DNA of 13,177 bases from Chloroflexota bacterium (GTDB lineage Bacteria; Chloroflexota; Limnocylindria; Limnocylindrales; CSP1-4), in contig JAJYGO010000369.1 in the NCBI GenBank assembly GCA_021785115.1, positions 1 through 13,177 on the forward strand. Reading direction: 5' to 3'. A program made the position numbers and the translations under genes. Positions 6,553 to 13,177 of this stretch are shown here, piece by piece (position 1 is the first letter of the stretch; each line of letters begins with the position of its first letter). Under the pieces are notes generated by a model. It saw nothing but the letters and a program-made list of their open reading frames with translations. It made no database searches and was not told where the DNA came from.

Positions 6553-7842
6553 ATGGTCTGGAGGTCCGCCAGCAGGCCGAGGTGTGCCGCCTGGCTACGC
6601 GGGGCGGCCTGCGCCGCGCTCCTGCTCGGCGGCCTGGCGGAGCCGGCGCGCGCCCAGAGCACGCTCCTGGGCGGCCGCGGCACGCTGCTCGTCCCCGACG
6701 CCGACACCGTGCCGCCGACCCACTTCACCACCAGCTTCGGTGCCAGCTGGGACGGCCAGGGGCGCGACCGCTTCCAGGCCTCGCCCGAGGCCGTGACCTT
6801 CGGCTTCCTCCCGAACCTCGACGTGGCCGCCGGCGTGGAGTCGCGCTCTCCCGACGATCCGGAGGCGCGCGGCGCACCGCAGGACGGCCTGCTCCAGCTC
6901 AAGCTCCGCGCGCTCACCGAGTCCGCCCGCCGGCCGGCCATCGCGCTCGGCCTGGGCCTGGATCACCTGTTCCACGGCCGCGACCTGCTGCCATCCCTCA
7001 TCGTGCACAAGAACGCGGGGCCGCTGCTCGTCACGGGGCAGCTCGGGTACCGCCTGCCGCTCAGGAGCGTGACCGCCGATCCGGCGGGCCTCTTCGGCGG
7101 GCTGGGCGTCGCCTACTACCCCACGGCGGCGCTGGCGCTGATGGTCCAGGCGCTCGGCGAGGGGGGCGCCCAGCGGAGCCTCTCCCTCATGCCCGGCATC
7201 GCCTGGTCCCTGCTCGGGCCCGACACCACCGCCCGGCGGCGCGAGTCGCTGCGGGCGAAGGCGCGCGAGTCGGTGGCCGCCCTGGAGCGTGAGCTGGGGG
7301 TCCCCATCACGCCCATCTCCGACGGCGGCCCCGCGGCGGCGGCCAGCGGTCCGGCCCTCCCCACCCGGAACGCCACGCTGTCGATGCCCGGGCGCGTCAC
7401 CTTCTTCGTCACCGGAGGGCCGTCGATCGGGAGCGGGCCGCTCGGCAGCGGGCCGGGCTGGCGCGTCATGGTCGGGGTCCAGCTCTCCACCTTCGACGAG
7501 TTCCTGCAGGACAGCGACGGCGACGGCATCCCCGACCGCGTGGACCAGTGCCCCTTCGAGCCGGAGGACTGGGACGGCTACCAGGACGAGGATGGCTGCC
7601 CCGACCACGGCACGGAGGTGCTCCGCAAGCGGGCGCTGGAGAAGATCAAGGCGGGCCAGGAGGAGACGCCGGGCCTGACGGGGCCCGTGCCGCGCTTCCG
7701 CCTCCGCATCCCGGTGGGCGAGGTGCCCGGCCCCGGCGCCCCGCGCCGCGACACGGCCCCCATGTACCAGCCGGCGGGACCGGGCTCCCCATCGGCGGCG
7801 CCCACCCCGGCTCCGGGCGGCGGGGAGTCGCCGCGGCCATGA
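6553..7842 (+). CDS. Outer-membrane beta-barrel protein with TSP3 calcium-binding segment
   Basis: A 429-residue exported protein. The signal peptide (AACAALLLGGLAEPARA) is cleaved before QSTLLGG. Residues about 40-240 show alternating hydrophobic strands (FTTSFGASW, AVTFGFLPNL, AIALGLGL, GQLGYRLPL, LGVAYYP), as in a small outer-membrane barrel. Further strands reach VGVQLSTF near residue 316. At 320-351 lies an Asp-rich thrombospondin type 3 segment (DSDGDGIPD, then DGYQDEDGCPD), predicted to bind calcium. The remainder is a Pro/Gly-rich tail. TSP3 linkers usually join a barrel to an OmpA peptidoglycan-binding domain; that domain is absent, although the frame is intact. No ribosome site is evident at ATG 6553, but no alternative start exists before the signal peptide. 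The stop overlaps the next ATG. The role is structural, or part of a conduit or secretion assembly (inference). Confidence 0.8.
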   Translation: MVWRSASRPRCAAWLRGAACAALLLGGLAEPARAQSTLLGGRGTLLVPDADTVPPTHFTTSFGASWDGQGRDRFQASPEAVTFGFLPNLDVAAGVESRSPDDPEARGAPQDGLLQLKLRALTESARRPAIALGLGLDHLFHGRDLLPSLIVHKNAGPLLVTGQLGYRLPLRSVTADPAGLFGGLGVAYYPTAALALMVQALGEGGAQRSLSLMPGIAWSLLGPDTTARRRESLRAKARESVAALERELGVPITPISDGGPAAAASGPALPTRNATLSMPGRVTFFVTGGPSIGSGPLGSGPGWRVMVGVQLSTFDEFLQDSDGDGIPDRVDQCPFEPEDWDGYQDEDGCPDHGTEVLRKRALEKIKAGQEETPGLTGPVPRFRLRIPVGEVPGPGAPRRDTAPMYQPAGPGSPSAAPTPAPGGGESPRP

Positions 7843-9611
7843 CCAGCCGTCGCGGAGCACGCGCCCTCCTGACGGCGATCCCGCTCGCGCTCGGCGTCCT
7901 GCCCGCGGCCTCCATGGCGCAGGTCTACCTGAACGACACCCCGCAGTACGTCCTGTCGGGCGACGCCATCGCCTCCTACCGGGGGACGTGGGAGGGCGTC
8001 GGCGACCGGCTGCTCGCCACGCACCAGCTCTCGGAGGGCCTCTCGCTGTCGCTCTCGGGCTGGCTCTACGAGTCGCGCTACGTCAAGTTCGAGACGCACC
8101 TGATGGTGCTCCGCTTCGACACCTTCGGTCCCGTGCGCGGGAAGGGCTACTCGCTGGGCTACGGGGCCTCCGTCCTGCTCTTCTCGCGCTCCATCCTGCC
8201 CATCACCCTCGACTACGCGCAGGGCGTGGCGATCTCCACCTCCAACCTCATGCCCTCCGCCGCCACCTCCACCCAGATGCTCCAGGCGACGGCGCAGCTC
8301 GTCTCGCCCACGCTGCCGCGCGCCGAGGTCCGGGCCCAGCACTTCACCTACCAGGGCGTGGATGGGAGCCAGAACGTGAACGACGCCGTGACCGCGACCG
8401 TGTACGGGACCTCGGCCGTCAACCGCTACTCGGGGCTGGCCTCCTGGCAGTCGCAGCAGTTCGGGACGGAGCCGCGCACCACCACCACCCTGGCGGCCCT
8501 CAGCGACGACGCCTACCTCTCGCGCAACACCCTGGCCACCTTCAACTCCTCGCTCTCCCGGAGCACCGGCTTCGGGACCCTGACCGACGCCTTCACCAGC
8601 TACGCCGCGGCGGGCGCGCTGCTCACGCAGCTCTCGCCCAGCACGGTGGTGCGCGGGCAATACGGCTACACGATGAACACGGCGCCCGACCGGCAGGAGA
8701 GCGCCAACCAGGCCACCCTCGGGAGCACCATCAACCTCAAGCCCATCCCCATCCTCCTGGGCGACGGGATGGCCGCCACCCAGACCACCTACGTCGCGCC
8801 GGGGCTGAACGAGACCGTGAACGCCGTGAGCGGCTCGCAGGGCGTCGCGACCAGTGGGCGCTGGGGCGCGGTCGGCGCGGGGCTCTCCGGCAGCGGGCAA
8901 CTCGGCTACTCGACGGTCTCCGACGGGCCGAGCGGCCTCATGTACGGATACGGCCTGACGGGGCAGCTCCAGCTCTCCATCCCGCGCGCGCCCTTGACCG
9001 CCAGCGCCTTCTACTCCGACCGCGTGGACCACTCGGCGGCAGGCGACTCGATGCGCACCTACGGCACCATCGCGTCGAGCGACGTCAGCCTCTTCTACCC
9101 CCTCTTCCTGGAGCCGCTGGTGAGCTACACGCACATCGAGGAGAACGCCTTCTTCGCCGTCCTCCCCACGCCCATCGGGATCACGCCGCCGGCCGCGACC
9201 CCGCTGCCGCCCACCCTGAACACCTTCGCCGAGAACGACACCCTGACCGCGACGCTGACCGGCACCTCGCCGCTGTGGCGCACCCGCCTCAGCTTCGCCG
9301 GCGGGTACGTCGACTCCTCCTCCACGAGCGAGGGGCAGACCGTCCACCTGAGCCAGGCCTTCGGGCGCGTCGCCGACGCCTTCCGCCTCGGCGCCGGCAC
9401 CTTCGGGAACCTGGAGGTGGACGCGACCCACGAGTTCGGCCAGGGCTCGGTCCTCTCCGCGCTGGCCTCCCTGGTCTGGAGCTTCCGCGCCTCCTCGCTC
9501 ACCGCGACGTACAACTACACGGTCTCCTATCCGGGCGGATTCGTGACGCACGCCCTGGCGCTGCTCTTCACGCGCTCCTTCGGTACCTCCTTCCTCCCGG
9601 AGTCGCGGTGA
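7839..9611 (+). CDS. Large outer-membrane beta-barrel protein (putative porin)
   Basis: A 590-residue protein with signal peptide LLTAIPLALGVLPAASMA cleaved before QVYLND. The mature chain is almost wholly alternating strand-turn sequence rich in Ser, Thr, Tyr and Gly (LSLSLSGWLYESRYVKF, GYSLGYGASVLLFS, ATYNYTVSY, ALALLFTRSFG), without long helices, as expected of a barrel of about 20 or more strands. The ATG overlaps the upstream stop (ATGA), so longer N-terminal extensions in this frame are not real. GGGAG at 7822-7826 may serve as its ribosome site. I do not recognise a named family. With a 19-heme cytochrome, a 12-heme cytochrome and lipoproteins in the same cluster, it is the best candidate for the barrel of a porin-cytochrome conduit. 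A role in exporting the extracellular cytochromes is the alternative. Confidence 0.8.
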   Translation: MTSRRGARALLTAIPLALGVLPAASMAQVYLNDTPQYVLSGDAIASYRGTWEGVGDRLLATHQLSEGLSLSLSGWLYESRYVKFETHLMVLRFDTFGPVRGKGYSLGYGASVLLFSRSILPITLDYAQGVAISTSNLMPSAATSTQMLQATAQLVSPTLPRAEVRAQHFTYQGVDGSQNVNDAVTATVYGTSAVNRYSGLASWQSQQFGTEPRTTTTLAALSDDAYLSRNTLATFNSSLSRSTGFGTLTDAFTSYAAAGALLTQLSPSTVVRGQYGYTMNTAPDRQESANQATLGSTINLKPIPILLGDGMAATQTTYVAPGLNETVNAVSGSQGVATSGRWGAVGAGLSGSGQLGYSTVSDGPSGLMYGYGLTGQLQLSIPRAPLTASAFYSDRVDHSAAGDSMRTYGTIASSDVSLFYPLFLEPLVSYTHIEENAFFAVLPTPIGITPPAATPLPPTLNTFAENDTLTATLTGTSPLWRTRLSFAGGYVDSSSTSEGQTVHLSQAFGRVADAFRLGAGTFGNLEVDATHEFGQGSVLSALASLVWSFRASSLTATYNYTVSYPGGFVTHALALLFTRSFGTSFLPESR

Positions 9612-10678
9612 CCTCGACGGCAAGAGCCACGGCCACGCAGCCGGCCACACGGACGCGCGCCGGGAGGCGCACCTGGCCCCTCCTGCTCCTCCTCGCCTGC
9701 GCCACGCCGCAGCGCCCGGCGCCGCCCGCCATCTCCTATCCCCCCGCGCCGCAGCGGGCGCGGCTCGTCTACCGCGGAGAGATCCGGAGCGACCGCGACG
9801 TGGTCACCCCCGGGTTCTGGCAGCGCCTCACCACCGCCTTCGCCGGGGAGCGGGAGCCCGACCGGCTCCGGACGCCCTTCGGCCTGGCCTTCGATCCCGG
9901 CGGCAGGCTCCTGGTCACCGACACCACGCGCCACGCCCTGCTGGTGCTGGATCGCGAGCGCGGGCGCTTCCAGGTGATCGCGCCGGGCGGCGACGACGCG
10001 CTCGGCCTGCCGCTCGGCGTGGACGCCGACGCGCAGGGGCGCATCTACGTGGCCGACGGCGTGGGCGTCGTGCGCCGCTTCTCGCCGGAGGGCCGGCCGG
10101 CCGGCCGCATCGACGCCGGCGGGAAGCTGCGGCGCCCGACCGGCCTCGCGGTGGACCGCGCCCGGGGCCTCCTCTACGTCGCCGACACCCCCGAGCACCT
10201 GGTCCGCGTGCTCCGGCTCGACGGGACGCCGCTGCGGGAGCTGGGCGGCCCGGGGGCGAGCCCCGGGAAGATGAGCTACCCCACCTTCCTGGCCGTGGAC
10301 GGCGCGGGCCGGCTCTACGTGAACGACACGATGAACTTCCGGGTGCAGGTCTTCGCCCCGGACGGCCACCTCCTGGCAGTCTTCGGCCACCTCGGGAACG
10401 GCTCGGGCGACATGAGCCGCTCCAAGGGCGTGGCCGTGGACGCGCGCGGCCACGTCTACGTGGCCGACTCGCTCTTCGACAACTTCCAGATCTTCGACCG
10501 GGCGGGGCACCTGCTGCTCTTCGTCGGCGAGCACGGCCAGGGCCCGGGCCAGTTCTGGATGCCGGCCGGCCTGGCCATCCACGACCACACGGTGGCGGTG
10601 GCCGACTCCCAGGGGCGCGTGCAGCTCTTCGAGATCGTCTACGAGGACGACCTGCCCGACGCGGAGGGGACGCGATGA
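9608..10678 (+). CDS. NHL-repeat beta-propeller lipoprotein (copy 2)
   Basis: A 356-residue protein starting at GTG 9608 (GTGA overlap with the preceding stop; GGAG at 9599-9602 is 5 nt upstream). A basic N-region and a leucine run end in LLAC, giving a probable lipidated Cys at residue 31; Leu before Ala is a slightly atypical lipobox. Six NHL blades follow (PFGLAFD, PLGVDAD, PTGLAVD, PTFLAVD, SKGVAVD, PAGLAIH, each with an xVADT-like turn). The plan matches copy 1: lipobox, PxPPAP linker with a RxRLVYRG strand, an alpha/loop insert, then PFG at the first blade. Both copies sit directly upstream of a cytochrome with the PLWN-type tetraheme module. That suggests a dedicated partner or anchor for that cytochrome type (inference). 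Confidence 0.86.
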   Translation: MTSTARATATQPATRTRAGRRTWPLLLLLACATPQRPAPPAISYPPAPQRARLVYRGEIRSDRDVVTPGFWQRLTTAFAGEREPDRLRTPFGLAFDPGGRLLVTDTTRHALLVLDRERGRFQVIAPGGDDALGLPLGVDADAQGRIYVADGVGVVRRFSPEGRPAGRIDAGGKLRRPTGLAVDRARGLLYVADTPEHLVRVLRLDGTPLRELGGPGASPGKMSYPTFLAVDGAGRLYVNDTMNFRVQVFAPDGHLLAVFGHLGNGSGDMSRSKGVAVDARGHVYVADSLFDNFQIFDRAGHLLLFVGEHGQGPGQFWMPAGLAIHDHTVAVADSQGRVQLFEIVYEDDLPDAEGTR

Positions 10679-12612
10679 GACACCCTGCCCTGCTCGCCGG
10701 CGCGCTCCTGCTGGCCGTCGCCTCCTCCGCCCTGGCCACGGATCCCTCCGGGCCGAAGATCGTCGACACGCTGCACAACCTCTCCGTGTCGGGCCCGGGA
10801 ACCATCAAGGCCACCACCGAGACGCAGGTCTGCGTCTTCTGCCACACCCCGCACAACTCGAACCCGAGCGGGCCGCTCTGGAACCACCAGCTCTCCAGCG
10901 GCGTCACCTACGTCATGTACACCTCCTCCACGCTGGTGGCCTACACGAGCCAGGCGACCGCACCCCAGCCCAACGGCTCCACCAGGCTCTGCCTCTCCTG
11001 CCACGACGGCACGGTGGCGCTGGGGGCGATCGTCAACGGCTCGGGGCCCATCGCGCTCCAGGGCGGGGTGACGCAGCTCACGCCCAGCTACGCGGGGTAC
11101 GTCGGGACCGACCTCAGCCACACCCACCCGCTCTCGTTCACGGTCACCGACCAGCTCATCGCCACCAAGAACGCCAACGACCCGAGCATGTCGCTGAACT
11201 CGCTCTCGGCCATGGAGAGCGATCCCACCGTCCACCTGGACGGCCAGCAGCGCGTGCAGTGCACCGCCTGCCACGACCCCCACAGCGACGCCAACTACGC
11301 GACCAGCGGCGTGCACTTCTACCAGAAGCCGCAGCGGGCCGACCCGTGCAGCGTCTGCCACTCCAGCCCGGCCCAGGATCAGGGGCCGCACTACCAGCCG
11401 GCCGCGCTGACGAAGGCGCTCTCGACCTCGCAGTCCTCCTCCACCGCCACCTCGCGCAGCTCGATGCTCATGGCCTCCGGCGGCGCGCGCGCCCCCGGCG
11501 TGCTCGACGCGGCGCCGGGCGGCGCGGGCGGGCGGAGCCTGGCCCACGGCAACCTGGCGACGCTCCCGCAGTCCTGCATGAGCTGCCACGCCAGCCACGC
11601 GCCGAACGAGGGCCAGCACTCGCTCCTCCTCGCGCGGGACGAGGAGGCCTGCTACCGCTGCCACGGCCCCGAGCGCGCGCAGGAGCAGCGCGCAGGGCGG
11701 CTCGCACCCGGCACGAAGCCGGTGGACCTCATGGTGGAGTTCCAGAAGCCGTCCCACCACCCGATCGAGTTCCCCGGCGACCACAAGCCCAACGAGCGCC
11801 TCCCCGAGACGGACCCCAACGCGCGGCGCCACGTGCTGTGCGTGGACTGCCACGACGCGCACGGCACGCTGGCGGTCCAGCCCGCCGCGGCCGGCACCGA
11901 GCTCCGGCCCTCCTCCACACGCCGCTTCGCGACCGAGGCGCAGATGTGCTTCCTCTGCCACGGCCCGGCCGCGAACCGCCCCGCCAACCAGCCCGACGCG
12001 TCGCGCCAGTTCGCCTCCACGTCGTACCACCCGGTGCTGGCGCCCGGGCGGGCGGTGCGCGTGCCGTCCCTCGTCCCCCCGCTCACCGCGTCGAGCGTCA
12101 TCGCCTGCACCGACTGCCACGGAAACGACAACCCGCTGGGTCCGGCCGGCCCGCACGGCTCGCTCTTCGCGCCGCTGCTGCTCCGGCGCTACGAGCGCAC
12201 CGACGGCCAGCCGGAGAGCCCGGCCCGCTACGACCTCTGCTACCGCTGCCACGACCGCAACAGCATCCTCTCCGACGCCTCCTTCCCGTACCACCGGATG
12301 CACGTGATCGATCAGCGCACGGCCTGCTACGTCTGCCACTCCGCCCACGGCTCCGACAACCCGGGGCTGGTCCAGCTCGACACGACGGTCGTCCAGCCGA
12401 ACGCCAGGGGCATGCGCGCCTTCACCTCGCTCGGCACCGGCGGCGGGCAGTGCGCGCTCCTGTGCCACGGCTACGACCACGACCCGGAGAGCTACTGCGG
12501 CCCCGGCGTGCCCTGCGGCACGACGCAGCGCTCGCGGCGGCAGATCATCCAGGGTTCGCTCAAGCCCGTCCCCGCCGCCGAGTCGCTCTTCCCGGGCTGG
12601 CCCGGGCAATAG
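10675..12612 (+). CDS. Dodecaheme c-type cytochrome with N-terminal tetraheme module
   Basis: 645 residues; ATG 10675 overlaps the NHL stop (ATGA), with GGAGGGG 5 nt upstream. The signal peptide LLAGALLLAVASSALA is cleaved before TDPSG. Eleven CXXCH motifs begin at residues 53, 106, 196, 225, 301, 326, 389, 425, 478, 522 and 551. A twelfth is non-standard: CALLCH, a CX3CH at 593-598. Residues 25-230 repeat the tetraheme gene's plan (HNLS, CVFCHTPHN, PLWNH, VMYTS, CLSCHDG, THPLSFTV, CTACHDPHS, CSVCH). A Ser/Ala/Gly-rich linker (about 240-295) leads to eight further hemes. Another Cys pair (YCGPGVPC) follows the last heme and could form a disulfide. No lipobox or membrane anchor is seen, so it is probably secreted and held at the surface by partners (inference). 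It may be the outward electron-donating component. Confidence 0.88.
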   Translation: MRHPALLAGALLLAVASSALATDPSGPKIVDTLHNLSVSGPGTIKATTETQVCVFCHTPHNSNPSGPLWNHQLSSGVTYVMYTSSTLVAYTSQATAPQPNGSTRLCLSCHDGTVALGAIVNGSGPIALQGGVTQLTPSYAGYVGTDLSHTHPLSFTVTDQLIATKNANDPSMSLNSLSAMESDPTVHLDGQQRVQCTACHDPHSDANYATSGVHFYQKPQRADPCSVCHSSPAQDQGPHYQPAALTKALSTSQSSSTATSRSSMLMASGGARAPGVLDAAPGGAGGRSLAHGNLATLPQSCMSCHASHAPNEGQHSLLLARDEEACYRCHGPERAQEQRAGRLAPGTKPVDLMVEFQKPSHHPIEFPGDHKPNERLPETDPNARRHVLCVDCHDAHGTLAVQPAAAGTELRPSSTRRFATEAQMCFLCHGPAANRPANQPDASRQFASTSYHPVLAPGRAVRVPSLVPPLTASSVIACTDCHGNDNPLGPAGPHGSLFAPLLLRRYERTDGQPESPARYDLCYRCHDRNSILSDASFPYHRMHVIDQRTACYVCHSAHGSDNPGLVQLDTTVVQPNARGMRAFTSLGTGGGQCALLCHGYDHDPESYCGPGVPCGTTQRSRRQIIQGSLKPVPAAESLFPGWPGQ

Positions 12613-12629
12613 GGATTGCGGATCCCGGG
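12601..12629 (+). terminator. Terminator-like hairpin over the stop codon
   Basis: CCCGG (12601-12605) can pair with CCGGG (12625-12629) around an inner GCAAT-AGGG-ATTGC stem (12606-12619), leaving a small bulge. The structure overlaps the TAG stop at 12610-12612. No T-run follows, so it may be a 3' stabilising structure rather than a true intrinsic terminator. Confidence 0.35.
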
Positions 12630-12645
12630 ACCGTTGACGCCCCTC

Positions 12646-12660
12646 CTGACATCCTGTCAG
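12646..12660. promoter_or_regulatory. Operator-like dyad
   Basis: CTGACA-TCC-TGTCAG is a perfect 6-bp-arm inverted repeat in the spacer before the monoheme cytochrome. It contains most of CCTGACATCC (12645-12654), also found at 1515-1524 upstream of the 19-heme gene. A TTGACG lies just upstream (12634-12639), but no matching -10 is clear. Confidence 0.4.
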
Positions 12661-12717
12661 CAGCTCCCGACAAAAGGACTTGCGCTGGATCAGGCCCGAC
12701 GGAGCGCGCTCCACAAC

Positions 12718-12746
12718 GGGCCGGTTTCCGGCCCCTTTCGGCCGGG
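12718..12746 (+). terminator. Alternative hairpins, terminator- or attenuator-like
   Basis: GGGCCGG (12718-12724), TTT, CCGGCCC (12728-12734), then CTTTC, then GGCCGGG (12740-12746). The middle arm can pair perfectly with either outer arm, giving mutually exclusive hairpins. The first is followed by a short CTTTC. It lies between the 12-heme gene and the monoheme gene, so it may end the long operon or attenuate entry into the next unit. Confidence 0.4.
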
Positions 12747-12774
12747 AACGGCGCGTGCAATCCGCCGGCGCAAC

Positions 12775-12873
12775 GTGCGCAGGCTCGACCGGGAGAAGGT
12801 CGTCTTCGTGGTCATCGTCGCCCTGGTGGCGGTGGGCGCGACCCTGTTCGCATTCACCGGGGCGCCACCCTGA
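12775..12873 (+). CDS. Possible small single-pass membrane protein
   Basis: From GTG 12775 the frame encodes 32 residues: a basic/acidic start (VRRLDREK) followed by a single hydrophobic helix (VVFVVIVALVAVGATLFAF) and a short tail. This is a typical small membrane peptide layout. No ribosome site is evident. The same frame is open upstream to TTG 12616, but that part has no recognisable features and crosses the hairpins. The next gene begins 28 nt after the stop. It could be a subunit-like accessory peptide or a chance frame. Confidence 0.4.
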   Translation: MRRLDREKVVFVVIVALVAVGATLFAFTGAPP

Positions 12874-12901
12874 CTGCCCCACTGACCGTCTGGAGAACCG
12901 G

Positions 12902-13177
12902 ATGAAGCGTTTCGCCATGGGAGCCCTCGCCGTGGTCCTCTTCACCGCCGGCGCCGCGCGCGCCGACGGCGCCGCGGCCATCTTCGAGAAGAAGTGCGCC
13001 ACCTGCCACGGGAAGGACGGCAAGGGGCAGACGAAGATGGGCGAGAAGCTAGGCGTGAAGGACCTCACCACCCTCGCCGCCAGCCAGGCCGACATCGAGA
13101 AGACCCTCGCCGGCGGCAAGAACAAGATGCCGGCGTTCAAGGGCAAGCTCTCGGACGACGAGCTCAAGCAGGTCGCC
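12902..13177 (+). CDS. Monoheme class I cytochrome c (partial, runs off the window)
   Basis: The first 92 residues of a small periplasmic cytochrome. GGAG at 12892-12895 sits 6 nt before ATG. The signal peptide (MGALAVVLFTAGAARA) is cleaved near residue 21. CATCH at 32-36 attaches heme, and Met76 in KMPAF is the expected sixth ligand, giving His/Met coordination as in c6/c553-type proteins. The C-terminal helix (LSDDELKQVA) is under way at the window edge, so little of the protein is missing. It is a soluble electron carrier of higher potential than the bis-His multiheme proteins, and may feed the cluster or an oxidase. It appears to be a separate unit because dyads and hairpins precede it. 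Confidence 0.88.
   Translation, partial: MKRFAMGALAVVLFTAGAARADGAAAIFEKKCATCHGKDGKGQTKMGEKLGVKDLTTLAASQADIEKTLAGGKNKMPAFKGKLSDDELKQVA

Noticed and set aside
7548..7838. Upstream extension of the large barrel gene
   Set aside because: It overlaps the TSP3 gene; the ATG at 7839 gives a good signal peptide and an ATGA junction.
7988..9607. Upstream extension of the second NHL gene
   Set aside because: It is a shadow of the barrel gene; GTG 9608 has GGAG and leads directly into a lipoprotein signal.
7578..9650. 690-codon minus-strand frame opposite the barrel gene
   Set aside because: Gly/Arg/Glu/Val-rich with no recognisable domain; the plus strand encodes a signal peptide and barrel strands with coupled starts.
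10639..13167. 842-codon minus-strand frame opposite the dodecaheme and monoheme genes
   Set aside because: Shadow frame spanning two well-supported cytochrome genes and their spacer.

Overview
The window is very GC-rich throughout. It is dominated by secreted multiheme c-type cytochromes, NHL beta-propeller lipoproteins and outer-membrane proteins. This points to a metal-respiring or otherwise electrode-active Gram-negative bacterium. Anaeromyxobacter or a related member of the Myxococcota is the best guess from base composition and gene content; this is an inference, as no marker gene is present.

Layout. (1) 14-1429, minus strand: a membrane sensor histidine kinase with a covalent-heme CXXCH motif in its extracytoplasmic sensor. 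Its reading frame stops right after the HisKA domain, so the ATPase domain is missing or lies outside the window. (2) 1430-1707: divergent regulatory spacer with a perfect 7-bp dyad and an AT-rich dyad. (3) 1708-4366, plus strand: a 19-heme cytochrome overlapping by 14 nt with an NHL lipoprotein. (4) 4367-4540: a dense regulatory spacer. It holds a near-consensus sigma-54 promoter, an upstream dyad at enhancer distance, a 5' UTR hairpin, and a perfect 13-bp inverted repeat linking the -12 promoter element to the start codon. (5) 4541-5527: a tetraheme cytochrome of the PHDL/CXXCHxPHN/PLWN type, resembling the OmcE-like nanowire family. (6) 5552-5584: a 15-bp-stem hairpin. (7) 5604-12612: five tightly packed, mostly ATGA/GTGA-overlapping genes: a parvulin-type PPIase, a beta-barrel protein with a calcium-binding TSP3 segment, a large beta-barrel, a second NHL lipoprotein, and a 12-heme cytochrome whose first third repeats the tetraheme module. 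(8) 12613-13177: a spacer with dyads and alternative hairpins, a possible 32-aa membrane peptide, and the start of a monoheme cytochrome c cut by the window end.

Working model (inference). The genes form an extracellular electron transfer cluster. The periplasmic 19-heme protein would collect electrons. The barrels and lipoproteins would form or assemble an outer-membrane route. The PPIase would help fold exported proteins. The tetraheme and 12-heme proteins would act at or beyond the cell surface. The heme-bearing histidine kinase could sense redox state or a ligand, and the sigma-54 promoter gives separate control of the tetraheme gene. The NHL-cytochrome pair occurs twice, which suggests an internal duplication.
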